Part shown: piece by piece, positions 27,619 through 39,043 of the stretch
Layout of the letters: every line of letters begins with the position of its first letter
Numbering within the stretch: the stretch's first letter is position 1
Source: JAWKZG01 sp041396125
Lineage (GTDB): Bacteria > Pseudomonadota > Gammaproteobacteria > Competibacterales > Competibacteraceae
Reading direction: 5' to 3'
Length of the DNA: 64,000 nucleotides
Assembly: GCA_041396125.1 (NCBI GenBank)
Contig: JAWKZG010000007.1
Coordinates: forward strand, 124,001 to 188,000
Program-made: the position numbers and the translations under genes
The notes under the pieces: generated by a model
Databases searched by the model: none
What the model saw: only the letters and a program-made list of their open reading frames with translations
What the model was told of the DNA's origin: nothing

Positions 27619-29965
27619 ATGATGAAACGAAACGCATCCGGATTGCTATTTAGCTTCTGGCGGGTAAAGCCTGCTGTATATCCGTATTATTTTCCACGCG
27701 CCCGCTATTGGACTGCGCAAGCCTGTAGTGTGTTTCTGTGCATGCTATGCATAGTGCTTAATGCTGCGGCTGATACGCACGCTTACGTCGCTGATGCGCG
27801 TTGCACAGATTGCCATCAGGAACAGTATCAGCAATGGCTCGGATCACATCATGACTGGGCCATGAAGCCGGCTGGCAACGATACCGTAAAAGGATTTCAA
27901 TAATGCCGGGTTTACCCATTTTGGGGTCACCTCACGGTTTTTCCGCAGTGACAATCGTTTTATGGTCAATACCGAGGGCCCGGACGGGGAACTGCACGAT
28001 TATGAGATTAAATACACGTTCGGCATCGAGCCGCTGCAGCAATATCTGATCGAGTTTCCCGGCGGACGTCTGCAGAGCCTGACCACCGCCTGGGACACCC
28101 GACCGGCAGCGCAGGGCGGTCAGCGCTGGTTTAATCTTTACCCTGATCAGCACATTGGCCCCGACGATCCACTGCACTGGACCGGGCGTTACCAGAACTG
28201 GAACGGCATGTGCGCCGAGTGCCATTCGACCCATTTGCAGAAAAACTACGACTCCGCCAGCGACAGCTATCAAACCCGCTGGAGCGAAATCAATATTGGC
28301 TGTCAGGCTTGCCACGGCCCTGGTGCGGCGCATGTCAATCTGGCTACTGTATCTGCCGACAGCAAGCTTTTTTACAGTGGTCTGCCCATTACGTTCAAGG
28401 CGGACGATGCGAATTACGAAATTGATCAGTGCGGACGTTGTCATTCCCGCCGCCGTGAACTCAGGCCGGATAACCAGATTGGTCAGCCTTTGCTGGACAA
28501 TTACATGCCGTCCCTGCTGGAGCCTGAGCTGTACTTTCCGGACGGGCAGATACAGGACGAGGTATACGTTTACGGCTCGTTTCTGCAAAGCCGCATGTAT
28601 CAGGCAGGCGTGCGCTGTACCGATTGCCATGATCCGCATACTGCCGGGCTGAAAGCAGCTGGCAATGCACTCTGTACGCAGTGTCATAATCCCGCTCAGC
28701 CATCATCTGGCAAGGCACGCTTTGCTGGCCTGCAGAGCAAACTTTATGACAGTCCGGCGCATCATTTTCATGCAACGGGTACACCCGGCGCGCAATGCGT
28801 GAATTGCCACATGCCGGCGCGTACTTATATGGTGATTGATCCGCGCCGCGATCATAGTTTTCGTATTCCGCGGCCGGATTTATCAGACAAACTCGACACC
28901 CCGAATGCCTGTACCGGCTGCCACGAGGAGCAGACACCGGCCTGGGCCGCACAACAGATCAGCCGCTGGTATGGCGCCAAACAACGCCCGCCGCATTATG
29001 GTGAAGTGATCGCCGCTGCGCGTCATGGTGCCCCGAACAGTGTGTCTGCGCTGATCGCGCTGGCTGCGGATAGCGGACAACCCGCGCTGGTCCGGGCCAC
29101 CGCTTTAGGTCTGCTGCCTGCTACCACGCCTGACGCCTTGCGGGTTTTGCTGACAACGACTAAAGCGCCCGACCCTTTACTGCGCTATGGCGCGCTCAGA
29201 AGTCTGTCCCAGCTGAATCCGCGAGCCCGTTTTGAAAGCATTGCGCCTTTGCTGCATGATCCGCTGCGTGCTGTGCGCAGTGAAGCCGGTCGGGCGCTGA
29301 ACGGGGTGCCGCCGGCTTGGTTTGATGACAAACAGCAACTGGCCCTGGATGAGGCGCTGGCCGATTATCGTGCCGCCCAGCTGGCCGTGACCGATATCAT
29401 GCCCGGCGCGCACCTGAATCTGGGGGTGTTGCAGGCCGAGCGAAACGACATCGACGCCGCTGAAAAGCATTACCGGGCGGCGTTGGTGCTGGATCCGGGG
29501 TTTGCACCGGCGCGATTCAATTTAGCGACTTTATACAACGCCACCGGACGCAATGATACCGCTGAGCAGGTGCTGCGGGAAGGTCTCGAACGGACCCCCA
29601 GGACGGTGAATTACAGTATTCGCTGGGGCTGCTGCTGGCCGAAAACAACGCCTCGAACAGGCGGTGCAGGCGTTGAGCAGGCTGGCTGCTGCCGCAACGC
29701 GTGCGGGTTCAGTACAACTACGGGCTGGCATTGCAACATACTGGGCAGTTGCAAAAAGCCGCGACAGCGTTTGGCAAAAGCACCGGCTTGATCGTAACGA
29801 TCAAGTTTTTACCAGGCGCTGATTATTCTGTACGCCCAGCAGCAATTGTGGGAGCAGGCATATCCGTACGCCGCACAACTGGCCCGACTGTATCCCGATG
29901 AACCCGGTCCGCGCCGCATGCTGCAAGAAATCGATACCATGCGGCGGCGGGCGCAAAACAACTGA
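27619..29965 (+). CDS. Eight-heme c-type cytochrome with HEAT-like and TPR domains (several frameshifts)
   Basis: An N-terminal export segment (ACSVFLCMLCIVLNAAA) is followed by eight CxxCH heme sites: CTDCH, CAECH, CQACH, CGRCH, CTDCH, CTQCH, CVNCH and CTGCH. After the heme domain come helical repeats (LVRATALGLLPATTPDALRV, LLRYGALRSLSQ) and tetratricopeptide repeats (AHLNLGVLQAERNDIDAAEK, HYRAALVLDPGFAPARFNLA). The frame shifts near 27898, then near 29610, 29700 and 29800; the last segment reads AQQQLWEQAYPYAAQLARLY to a stop at 29965. Restored length is about 780 residues. It should be periplasmic and take part in electron transfer; partner and substrate are unknown. The heme region itself is open from 27962 to beyond 29500. 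Confidence 0.8.
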
Positions 29966-30035
29966 AGTCTGTTGGCATCAGGCTATCCACCTTCTTGAAT
30001 TTCTCTCTATGGAAACAGTGCAGGAGCAGCAGACC

Positions 30036-31795
30036 ATGAATCCTTTAGTGAATTGCAAAAAAACAGGCGTAACCATTGCCTCGATGTTTTCCCTGTTTTC
30101 CCTTCTGCTGCTGGGCGGCGTGGTAACACAGGTTCAGGCTCGGGCTCAGACTCAGGCGGCAGTGCCAAAGCTGGTGCTGCAGATTACCGTTGACCAACTG
30201 CGCGGCGATATGCCCTTGCGTTTTCATGACCGTCTGGGCGAGGGCGGTTTCCGTTATCTGATGGAGCAGGGAATTCATTACACTAATGCCCATTACCTGC
30301 ATGCCAACACCGAAACGATTGTCGGACACGCCTCACAGCAACCGGTACTGTACCGGCGGCGCACGGTATGATTGCCAATGTCTGGCTGGATCGTGAATCG
30401 GGTCAGCTCAGCTACAATATTGAGGATGCCCGCTACCCTTTGCTGAGCGCGGATGCCGATGTCGACCAACAGACCGAGATCGATCCGACCCAGCGCACCG
30501 CCCAGACCGACGGGCGCTCGCCGCTGCCATTCTAAGCTCGACCCTGAGTGATGAAATAGCCTTGCATTTTGGCGGTCGCGCGAAGGTTTTCGGCACACGT
30601 TTCCGTCAAGGATCGCGGCGCAGTGGCGATGGCTGGTCACGCTGGCAAGGCGTTCTGGTTTTCCAAGGCCACGGGTGAATTCGTGACCAGCCGTTACTAC
30701 TATGACGCCTATCCACCCTGGGTGAGTGACTGGAATGCGCAAAAACCTGCTGCCCGTTACGCAGGGCAATCCTGGGAACTCCTGCACGAGCAGTCCGGCT
30801 ATTTCTTCGGTGCGGCGGATGATCGGCCTTATGAAACCGATTTTCCAGGCTTCGGACGCACCTTTCCGCATCCGTTTGGTCCGGCTGATGATAAATATTT
30901 CACTACCCGGCTGACGCTCAGCCCGGCCGGCGACCAACTCACTCTGGCGTTTGCCAAAGCGCTGATCGAGCAGGAACAGATTGGCGCAGATGAAATACCG
31001 GATTATCTTTCCATCAGCTTTTCCGCAACCGATTACGTCGGCCATATCTTCGGTCCTTCCAGTCTGGAAGCGGAAGACAATTTACTGCAGCTGGATCGTA
31101 CCCTGGCGGAACTATTCGCCTATATCGACGAAAAAATCGGCCTCGACCAAACCATTATTGTCCTGTCGGCTGACCACGGTGCGCCGGATGCACCGGGCTA
31201 TCTGAACGATGTCGGTTTCAGCGAAGCGCATTATTTTGAGCCTGATCAGGTCGAAAAAGAACCGGCTTTCACAGCTCTGAAAAAGCAATTCGGCATTGGC
31301 GAGGATCTTATACAGGCTTATTTTCACCCGTATTTTTACCTCAACCGCGAGCTGATCCGCGAAAAAGGACTGGAGCAGGGCGCCGTGGAGCAGGCTGTCG
31401 CCGCCGAACTGATGAAGCTCGACGGCATTAGCGCAGCCTATTCCAGTATGGCACTCAGCAACGGTAATCTGGCAGATACCCTGCTGATGCGCTCGGTGCT
31501 GCGCAATCACTATCCCAAACGCTCCGGGGATATTTATGTGGTCTTCGAGCCGAACGTTTTTATTAATGATTTCGACGGGCTGGTGGTCGCGGTGACGCAT
31601 GGCTCGCCATGGACCTACGACACCTATGTGCCAATCATGTTCGCCGGGGCCGGTATTGGCGCGCAGACTATCAGCCGGGCGGTCACGCCTTACGATATCG
31701 CACCCACGCTGACGGCTTATCTCGGTGCCAAGCCGCCCTCTGCTGCGATTGGCACACCGCTGCCGGAGGTTCTGCAGGGGTTGTCGGGTAAGTAA
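30036..31795 (+). CDS. Alkaline-phosphatase-superfamily enzyme, PafA-like (three frameshifts)
   Basis: An AGGAG site precedes the ATG at 30036. A signal segment (FSLFSLLLLGGVVTQVQA) is followed by the PafA-type opening KLVLQITVDQLRGDMPLRF and TETIVGHAS. The frame shifts near 30333; the next part continues TATGTVPAAHGMIANVWLDR. Further shifts occur near 30530 and 30597. From there to 31795 the frame is open, with metal-site segments SFSATDYVGHIFGP, VLSADHGAPDAPGY and THGSPWTYDTYVPIMFAG. Restored length is about 585 residues, near the PafA/type I phosphodiesterase size. It probably hydrolyses phosphate monoesters or diesters in the periplasm. Confidence 0.8.
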
Positions 31796-31801
31796 TCCGT
31801 C

Positions 31802-33289
31802 TTACTCATTCCAGTCCAGAGGATAGAGCGGTCTGGGCACGTGCTGGAAGTTGAACAGGCTGTAATCCGAGCTGGTTGCGCCGGGGCCTGACAGCAGCAC
31901 AATATGCTTGGCGATGGGGGCAAAGCCGGCCCGGAAGTGTTGCCGTGACTTGATCAGCAGATAGTGCTTGGCGGTGGGTTCGATGCCGGCATGCCGAAAG
32001 ACTCCCAGATCGAACGCCTCCATGCGCTTGGAACACACCAGAATTTCCATCGTACCGGTATCCAGTACCGCCGAACGGCCATGATCCAGCATCACGCCGG
32101 TCAGCATCGGGCAGGTCACCCGGTAACGGCCATCCGTAATACAGCGTACGCGGCCGCTGATCGTGAGCGGTTCGCCCGTCAGGCCCAGTGCAGGCAGCGG
32201 GGTTTTGCCGCCCAGCTGCAGGGTGATCTCCGCGCCGACACCGGCTGCAATCATCTGCTCGACGGAGGCCGGGTCCCAGATCGGCCCTACCGCCACATTC
32301 TCCAGTCCCTGCGCTATCGCTTCTGCGATGGTTGCCATGACATCCTGGCTGCCGCCGGAAAAAACATTATCGCCATGATCGACCAGCACCACTGGCCCTG
32401 TGTCAAACGTTTTGGCCGTTGCAATAGATTCTGTCACCGGCTCGACTTGATACACAAAATCGGCCCGCCGCTGCCAGGCCAGATCACATAATTGCTGCGC
32501 CAGTGCGGCGCCGGGTGCCGGATCGCCATCACTGACGATCAGTGCTGTCAGCCCGACATGCGGGATATCAGCCATCGGAAAGCCGCCAAATACCGAAGCG
32601 TTCAACACCTGACCGCTGGCTTCGGCCTGAATCGCCTGATCCATGATGTCTTTCATCGGTTGTTCCGCCGGCGTCTGTTTCAGGGTGTGAGTCAGCATCG
32701 GCTGCTTGCAAATGCTCATGACCGGCTTGATTTCGCCGCGCAAGGCCCGCAACAAGGTACGTCCGGCGCGCTGGCCGGTCTCGTACATATCGATGTGTGG
32801 ATAGGTGCGAAAACCGGTGATAACGGTCGCATTGTTCACCATGGTCTGGCTCATATTGGTGTGAAAATCCAGCGCCACCGCAATTGGCAAGTCTGGAGCT
32901 AATTGCCGTACCCGGCGTAATAACTCGCCCTCACCATCGTCATAGGTTTGCGTCACCATGGCCCCGTGCAGATCCAGAAACAGCGCATCGCAGCCTTTTT
33001 CAACCGCCTTGCAGATAGCGGTGCAGAAGGTTTCGAAGGCGGCATCATCGACCGGGCCGCTGGGGGCCGCCGCACCCGCGATAGGGATCTCGACAGTGGC
33101 ACCGGCCTCGCAGGCCAGATCATAAAACGCAGCTAAAGGGGTATTGGTGCCCGCCAGCGCAGCAATCGCGTCGGCGGTATTCAGGGCCGGTTCAGTGCCG
33201 CCCATGCCGGGCGAAAAAGCGTTCAGCGGGGTGGGCAGGGGGGAAAAAGTATTGGTTTCATGGGACATCTGAGCTAACACAAAATGCAT
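31802..33289 (-). CDS. M81 family metallopeptidase (MlrC-like)
   Basis: This 495-residue protein starts MHFVLAQMSHETNTFSPLPT, the typical N-terminus of the M81/MlrC family (microcystinase C and relatives). The metal-site segments are CDALFLDLHGAMV and AVALDFHTNMS in the N-terminal half, and VLVDHGDNVFSGGSQDV in the C-terminal half, followed by the MlrC C-terminal domain. Family members cleave linear peptides or are encoded in amino-acid/peptide uptake clusters; most are uncharacterised, so a role in microcystin degradation should not be assumed. The frame runs upstream to 33400, but 33289 matches the family start and has an AGG site. Confidence 0.88.
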   Translation of the reverse strand: MHFVLAQMSHETNTFSPLPTPLNAFSPGMGGTEPALNTADAIAALAGTNTPLAAFYDLACEAGATVEIPIAGAAAPSGPVDDAAFETFCTAICKAVEKGCDALFLDLHGAMVTQTYDDGEGELLRRVRQLAPDLPIAVALDFHTNMSQTMVNNATVITGFRTYPHIDMYETGQRAGRTLLRALRGEIKPVMSICKQPMLTHTLKQTPAEQPMKDIMDQAIQAEASGQVLNASVFGGFPMADIPHVGLTALIVSDGDPAPGAALAQQLCDLAWQRRADFVYQVEPVTESIATAKTFDTGPVVLVDHGDNVFSGGSQDVMATIAEAIAQGLENVAVGPIWDPASVEQMIAAGVGAEITLQLGGKTPLPALGLTGEPLTISGRVRCITDGRYRVTCPMLTGVMLDHGRSAVLDTGTMEILVCSKRMEAFDLGVFRHAGIEPTAKHYLLIKSRQHFRAGFAPIAKHIVLLSGPGATSSDYSLFNFQHVPRPLYPLDWNE

Positions 33290-33403
33290 AGGACACCTGT
33301 AGAGCAAGTAATTTGCCGCAGAGTGTAAGGGGGATGTCGGCGAGGGGGCAAGATGGCTCGAGTTTTGTTTCTGCAATAGCTGACGGAGCAATGGCAGCAA
33401 AAA

Positions 33404-33667
33404 TCAGAGTGCCAAACCGTAGGCGACGCCGATCAGACCCAGCACCAGCAGCAGATAAGCGCTCATGATGGCCCGCCAGCGCCAGCCAACCTGTGCCAGT
33501 CCCATGAAACGATGGACGACCAGTTCACCCTTCAGTAAGGTAACTAACAGCACAGCGGCAGCAATAGCCACCCCGCCCAGACCGGTTTCGGCGACTATAT
33601 AACCAGCACCGGTCAGCAGTGGTAACAGCAACCAGACAGCGGTGTTTGAGCTCAGGAATGTTTTCAC
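33404..33667 (-). CDS. norF: NorF-like small membrane protein (COX4 family)
   Basis: This 87-residue protein has three hydrophobic helices (VWLLLPLLTGAGYIVA, VAIAAAVLLVTLLKGELVVHRFMG, IMSAYLLLVLGLIGVAYGL). The LLKGELVVHRFMGL segment is typical of NorF/cytochrome oxidase subunit IV-like proteins. It starts with GTG overlapping the norE stop (GTGA) behind an AAAGGAG site, so the two are coupled. NorF is an accessory factor for nitric oxide reductase. The name depends on the norE neighbour. No norCB genes are in the window. Confidence 0.75.
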   Translation of the reverse strand: MKTFLSSNTAVWLLLPLLTGAGYIVAETGLGGVAIAAAVLLVTLLKGELVVHRFMGLAQVGWRWRAIMSAYLLLVLGLIGVAYGLAL

Positions 33668-34350
33668 AGCAGTGCTCCTTTAGTGCAGCATAAACCAGGA
33701 GCAAACAGAATGATCCATACCAGATCAACCATATGCCAATAGCTGGCACCGGTTTCTATGCCGGTATGCTCGGTCGCCGAATAAGCACCACGCCAGGCAT
33801 TGCGTAAAACTGCCGCCAGAATGATCAGTCCCATCACGACATGCATGAAGTGAAAACCGGTCAGCGACAGGTAGAACATATAATAGGTATTGGTGCTCAG
33901 ATTAATGCCCTGGGCGGTGATGGCAGCAAATCCGGCCAGTTTCAGGACAATAAACCCCAGCCCCAGACCGATAGCCAGCCCCAGCCAGCGCAGACAATGC
34001 GCTAACGCATCGCGTTTGATGGCACTGACCGCCTGCGCCACCGCATAACTGCTGGTAATCAGCAGCATGGTATTGATTGCTCCGGCGGTCTGGTCGATGG
34101 TCTGTTGCCCGGCTGTGAACAGCGCCGGATCGTTGGCACGGGCAAACGCATAGGCCAGAAAAAAGATGCCGAACACCAGCAACTCGGCAAAGATAAAAAA
34201 CCACATGGCCAGATCGCCTGGCATCGGCTGCGCGCGCGGTAAATCAGAATCAGGTAAAGTCGAAGACATAGACGTTGGCTGCAAATAAGGAGTGATCAGG
34301 GTAGCAGGAGATTTACCGGCTGGACTTAGCGTTACAGTGTCAATATTCAT
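33664..34350 (-). CDS. norE: NorE-like cytochrome c oxidase subunit III family protein
   Basis: The protein has five to six helices. The first is GDLAMWFFIFAELLVFGIFF, the hallmark NorE opening, then AINTMLLITSSYAVAQAVSA, FYLSLTGFHFMHVVMGLIIL and ASYWHMVDLVWIILFAPG with the conserved histidines of subunit III-like proteins. NorE supports nitric oxide reductase function in denitrifiers. The start is uncertain: ATG at 34350 gives 228 residues and ATG at 34269 gives 201, closer to the family; neither has a good ribosome site. Together with napEFDABC 6 kb away it points to denitrification or NO defence. Confidence 0.78.
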   Translation of the reverse strand: MNIDTVTLSPAGKSPATLITPYLQPTSMSSTLPDSDLPRAQPMPGDLAMWFFIFAELLVFGIFFLAYAFARANDPALFTAGQQTIDQTAGAINTMLLITSSYAVAQAVSAIKRDALAHCLRWLGLAIGLGLGFIVLKLAGFAAITAQGINLSTNTYYMFYLSLTGFHFMHVVMGLIILAAVLRNAWRGAYSATEHTGIETGASYWHMVDLVWIILFAPGLCCTKGALL

Positions 34351-34578
34351 AATAGTATAGCGATTTAAAGAAAGCTGACCCGGCTTGCCGATTCGCTGCA
34401 AGATCGTCTTACCTTCGACCAGCAGAGATCAGACTGAAAAGCTTCAAAAAAAAGATATATATTTAATACATGTTTATAGTAATGGCTTTTACCGCTTAAA
34501 GCAATATGACAGATATCACTTTAGCGGGACTCCGCTAGCTCTTGTGACCACAAGCCTAACTCTGGCATGCAGAGACGG

Positions 34579-36015
34579 TCAGTTATTCAATAGACCGGGC
34601 AGGGTCAGGGTCAGAGGAGGGATGAAAATGCACAGCAATAGCGCGATCAGCAAAGCTGCTAAAAACGGCAGGCTTTCACGGATAACGGTTTCGGGCCGGG
34701 TCTCGGCAATGGTTGCGGAAAGGTAGATCAGATAGCCAACTGGTGGGGTGCAAAGCCCGATCATAAGATTGATGACAATGATGATGCCAAAATGAATCGG
34801 GTCGATGCCGATTTCAACTGCCGTCGGTAAAAACACCGGCACCAGAATAACCAGGGCCGCCAGCGGGTCCATGAAAAGCCCTACCAGCAGCACAAATAAA
34901 TTGATAACCAGCAATACCAGCCAGGGTTCCTTCGACAATTCAAAGATAAACGCGGCCACGCTGTGACTGATACGCAAATCAGCGACAATCCAGGCGAATA
35001 TACTGGATGCGCCCAGGATAACCATCACTGTTGCTGTACCCTGGGCCGCCCGTACCAGAGCTTGTGCGGCATCGCGCCAGCTAAGTTCGCGGTAGATCAG
35101 CTTGCCGGCGATGAAACTGTACAACGCCGCTACGGCACCGGCTTCGGTGGGTAAATATACCGCCGGGCTCCGCTTCCCACGATAATGACTGGCGTCAGCA
35201 GTGCTGCCAGAACTGGCGGCACCACGCTGTGCTATCGCCACCAGTCCGGCCACCGGCTGACGGGGGTAATCGCGCCGTCGACTGATCACGTATACCGTGA
35301 CCATCGGGCAGATCCCGATCAGCAAGCCACGAGGATGACCCCGCCAGGCGCCATCTGCCCTACTGAAACTTCAGCCGGACGGCGTAAATGATCATTGGAA
35401 TACTGGGCGGAATGATCGGGCCAATCACCGACGAGGTTTGCGTAAGCGCGGCAGCAAAGCCACGGGAATAGCCCTGTCGGACCATCGCGGGCACCATGAC
35501 TGAACCAACCGCAGCGGTATCAGCGACCGCAGAACCGGTGATGCCGGAGAAAAATATGCTCGACACCACATTGACTTGCCCCAGGCCGCCCCGGATATGT
35601 CCCACCAGCGCATTGGCAAAATCAATGATGCGCCGGGTGATCCCGCCGCGATTCATTAATTCACCCATAAAGAAGAGGCCGATCTTAACGCTTAACGACT
35701 GATCCATGCCGTTGATAAACAGCTGCGAAATAATATCCAGCGGAATACCTGGCCGATAAACCAGCAGTGTCAGTACCGAAGCAGCGAGGATACCTGAATA
35801 CCAGCAGTACCCCAACAAAGCCCGAATAGCCATCATTGCCCAGTAGCAGTAGTACCGCCATAACTCAGTCTGCTCCCTGCGGGTCGCCGGTGCAGTGAGA
35901 AAAACCCGACCCAGTACCACCGGTATCCGAACACGACGCCAATCACCAAAGCAACATAAACATATTTCATGGACATGATGACCAGTGTAGCGGTCACAAG
36001 GCGGTCAACAGTCAT
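34579..36015 (-). pseudogene. TRAP transporter large permease (DctM-like), copy 1, frameshifted
   Basis: Family blocks are found in several minus-strand frames: IKIGLFFMGELMNRGGITRR, VNVVSSIFFSGITGSAVADT and SSVIGPIIPPSIPMIIYAV in 35360-35920; then ATVMVILGASSIFAWIVADL, FVLLVGLFMDPLAALVILVP and IVINLMIGLCTPPVGYLIYL in 34579-35325. The N-terminal 200 bp are scrambled into a further frame from the ATG at 36015. At least three or four indels break it. DctM forms the transport channel of a Na+-driven solute importer. The order SAF-oxidoreductase, DctP, DctQ, DctM on the minus strand suggests one operon. Confidence 0.75.
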
Positions 36016-36039
36016 GTTCGGCCGCCTTTAATCATCAGT

Positions 36040-36350
36040 GCTAGCGAGGCACAGGACAACGCGCGGCACCGGCAAGCTCAGCGACCTGTCAGGGGCGCGC
36101 CAGCAGCCAGTCAACAGCAGGTCGATACGCATATGCGCCGCTTTGATCGCGGCCGGCACATCACCATCCAGACATGCAGTAAGCGGGTCAGCTCTTCACT
36201 CCAGACCAGCGAGTCGTCGAGCACATAGCGGCCGAACACCTGGGCTGGCGCATGACCTGTCCTGATAACAGCATTGCCCACAACATGATGTCCGTAGCCG
36301 GCTGGCCAGTGTGACCAGACGTAGACCAGTCTTGTCCTTGGCAACGTCAG
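36040..36350 (-). pseudogene. TRAP transporter small permease (DctQ-like), copy 1, remnant
   Basis: Only about 300 bp lie between the DctP and DctM copies, shorter than the roughly 500 bp of a normal dctQ. The recognisable piece is QVFGRYVLDDSLVWSEELTR and LLHVWMV, the conserved central motif of small TRAP permeases. The preceding and following helices are out of frame or missing. The shortness suggests a real deletion as well as indels. Boundaries are approximate. Confidence 0.5.
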
Positions 36351-36363
36351 GGCATGACTGAAA

Positions 36364-37375
36364 TCAGCGCAAAGCGTCGATCTTGTCCAGCAACTCGGTG
36401 CCGAACTGATCGCTGTAAGGGCATGGAGTGGGTTCTGCCACTATGGCGCGAAAAGCCTCGGTATCCGGTGTTTCGACCACCTCAAGTCCGGCCTGCTTGA
36501 TCTTGGCCAGACTCTCTTCGGTAATTCCTGATTCAGTTGCCGCTCGTACACGACCGCTTCATGGGCTGCGGTGAGCAGCAATTGCTGATGCTCCGGCGAC
36601 AGGCTCATCCAGACGGGCGATTCATTACCCGGAAAGGGCAGCGGTGTAGGCATGTGCCGTCAAACTCCGATGCTTCTGCACTTCATGCAGACGGCTATTG
36701 TAGATATGCACTACCGGGTTTTCCCTGACCGTCAACGGTGCCGGTCTGCAACGCTACGTACAATTCTGCAAACGGCATCGGCGTTGGGTTGGCACCGAGC
36801 AATTCAAAGGCTTTGACGTGCGCAGGGTTGAAAGGTGGTACGCTATCTTCATGCCCTGTAAATCCGGCCGGCACACTGACCGGACACAGATTATCGTGAT
36901 ATTGCGAAACCCGATTTCCCACAGTGCCAGGCCTTTCATATTGTGTTTGCTTAAACCGTCCAGCAAGGTCTGACCAACCTCGCCATCCAGCACCCGGTAC
37001 GCATGTTCCGGCGTGAAGCCAGACAAAAACGGCAGGTCGATAACGTTCATTTCCGGGAGGCGAAGGCCGTGAAATACGGATTGCCGGTTGCGTAATATCA
37101 AGCGAGCCGAGACGCACGCCTTGCAGGCTGGACTTGCTGTCACCAATTCACCGGCGGGATGAACACTGATCAGCAGCTCCCCGTTGCTGCCCTGCTCGGC
37201 CGATTCTTTAAACAGCGGTACGGCCTGGTGCGGCATGTCGTTGGTGGACCGCATAATGGCCAGCATTTTTGCACGCAGCTCAGTTTTAATAGGCACTGCC
37301 GACAGCAGCGCTCAGAACGGCGGTGGCAAGTAATGAAACAACGATCGGCTCGATTCTTTGGCGCCTGGGGTAATC
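36364..37375 (-). pseudogene. TRAP transporter substrate-binding protein (DctP-like), copy 1, frameshifted
   Basis: Pieces in three frames rebuild a DctP protein: an export-signal-like segment (PIVVSLLATAVLSAAVGSA, near 37320), RSTNDMPHQAVPLFKESAEQ, NVIDLPFLSGFTPEHAYRVL, ANPTPMPFAELYVALQTGTV followed by DGQG, then SPEHQQLLLTAAHEAVVYER and a C-terminus ending DQFGTELLDKIDALR at 36364. DctP binds the solute in the periplasm and delivers it to DctQM. The start codon is not visible, so the 37375 boundary is approximate. The ligand is unknown, probably an organic acid or sugar acid. Confidence 0.7.
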
Positions 37376-37463
37376 CTCTCTGCCTGGTTTTAGTTCGATT
37401 GCTGCAGCAACGGCGCAAAGCTCATGTATCATCTTGCTGCCAGGCGATGCCCCTGGCAGGCCA

Positions 37464-38854
37464 TCAACATTCGGCCATCGGGAAAAAACCACTCCAGCTC
37501 TTGCCTGAGAGCCCACAGGCGGAGGATGTTGGGGCCGGGACGATTTTGTCATAGGTAATCAACTCGCCTCCAGGCACATCGACCGCCAGCCGGTGACCGG
37601 ACAGCATGTGGAACGGCACTGCTGCGGCCGGCGCACACCACGCAGGTGGCTGCAACTCGCCCTGTACACCGTCGATGATATGATGCGCGCCGTGCGGTTG
37701 CAGGCAGGTACACCGCCAGGGCAGTTTGCGCCCGACCGACCACATCAAAGTGTTGCTGTACCTCCCGGGTGCCGGAAGAGCGTCCCTGCAAGGCAGCTGG
37801 CGACGTGCTGGCAGACTGGATACCCAACAGATGAATCGGTTGCGCGATAGTTGCGGCACTTGCATTCAAGAGCTGACCAGATGGCCTTTCCCGCGCAACA
37901 TTTTCCCAACTGGAATATCTTCACGGGCGACGGTGATAAACGCCGCCTGCCAGACTGAATTCATCGGGTCGCCGCAGCAGATTCACCACATCGACGACAC
38001 CGGACTGGCCCAGTATCCCCCGCGATCTGTCGGTACCAGCAGGTCTGCAATTTCGCTCGTGCGGGCAATGGGGGCGTGAAAAGCCGGTACATCAACAGCC
38101 AGTCCTAACGCATTGGCAACAATGCCCATCTCAGTCAGATCGGCAACCGTATGCTGCGGTATATTGCTTAATAATTTGGAGCGGGCGGCTGCGGTCGCGA
38201 TAATATCATCGCCACTGTCCCAGAGACGCTTGAATGCCGGCACTGAGGCTTGATGGGTTAAACAGGTGACAAGATTTTGCTGTGAATCATAAACAAAATC
38301 ATATTCACTCGCCTTGCCTGCGCAGAGCACCTCAAGACCAATCAAACGAGCCCATAAAACCAGTTGGATCAGCAAGCTGGGCTGGTCACCGTCAACCGGA
38401 GTATCGCCACTGGCCCTGCAGCAGTGGCCCGGGCATGCAGCAAAGGGCCAATCACAGAATCCGCTTCTTTGGATACCATTATCGGTGTTTTGCCGTTGGC
38501 GATAGCCGCCTCGGCATGTATCGCGGCAGCTTCCGGAACACCGGTACTTTCACCACGACCTCAAAGGGGTAATGGCATCAGTAACAAGGCGTCATCACAC
38601 ACAACACCCCCGTGTTCCAGTGCGGACTGAGCCGCCGAGGGACTTTCGCAGATGGCGATCCGATCCGCCGCAAAGCCGGCAGTCTGCAGTGCAGCCACCG
38701 TGTTTTCCAGCTCGCGATCACAGACTGCGACAAGACTGAGCCCCGGCACCCGCTGCGCCTGAAATATAAGTGAGCAGCCATAATCGCCTGCTCCGATTAC
38801 AGCAAACTGTACGTGCCGGGTTGCAGCATGCTGCAAAAGCTCCTCGTAATGCAT
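37464..38854 (-). pseudogene. NAD(P)-dependent oxidoreductase with SAF domain (homoserine-dehydrogenase-like), frameshifted
   Basis: From the ATG at 38854 the product begins with a Rossmann fold (VQFAVIGAGDYGCSLIFQAQ, LVAVCDRELENTVAAL), shifts near 38570, and continues with GKASEYDFVYDSQQNLVTCL and VPAFKRLWDSGDDIIATAAA, then TEMGIVANALGLAVDVPAFH. The SAF part near the end is seen as GELITYDKIVPAP. This is the layout of COG4091-type proteins, which occur in sugar-acid and polyol clusters next to transporters and GntR regulators; reaction not assigned. Restored length would be about 460 residues. It heads the broken TRAP operon and is divergent from a GntR gene, with operator-like palindromes between them. 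Confidence 0.65.
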
Positions 38855-39043
38855 TGGCGTTCTCGCATTGATGGGTAATTGGCAGTGTGGTCGACGCAAC
38901 AGCATAGCGACCTCACAGCAGATTATTGTTATCCGGATTTTTACCTGCGGCCCTTATTATGTGATGCCTGCCCGGTGCAAACCCGTCAAAAATACGCTAC
39001 CGGACGGCTAAGGCATAGAGTGCTGATAAAAGCGCAATTATTT

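Noticed and set aside
27705..27714. CTATTGGACT, a half match to the LOV/FixJ palindrome, inside the cytochrome signal region
   Set aside because: Only one half is present and it lies within coding sequence; a chance match is likely.
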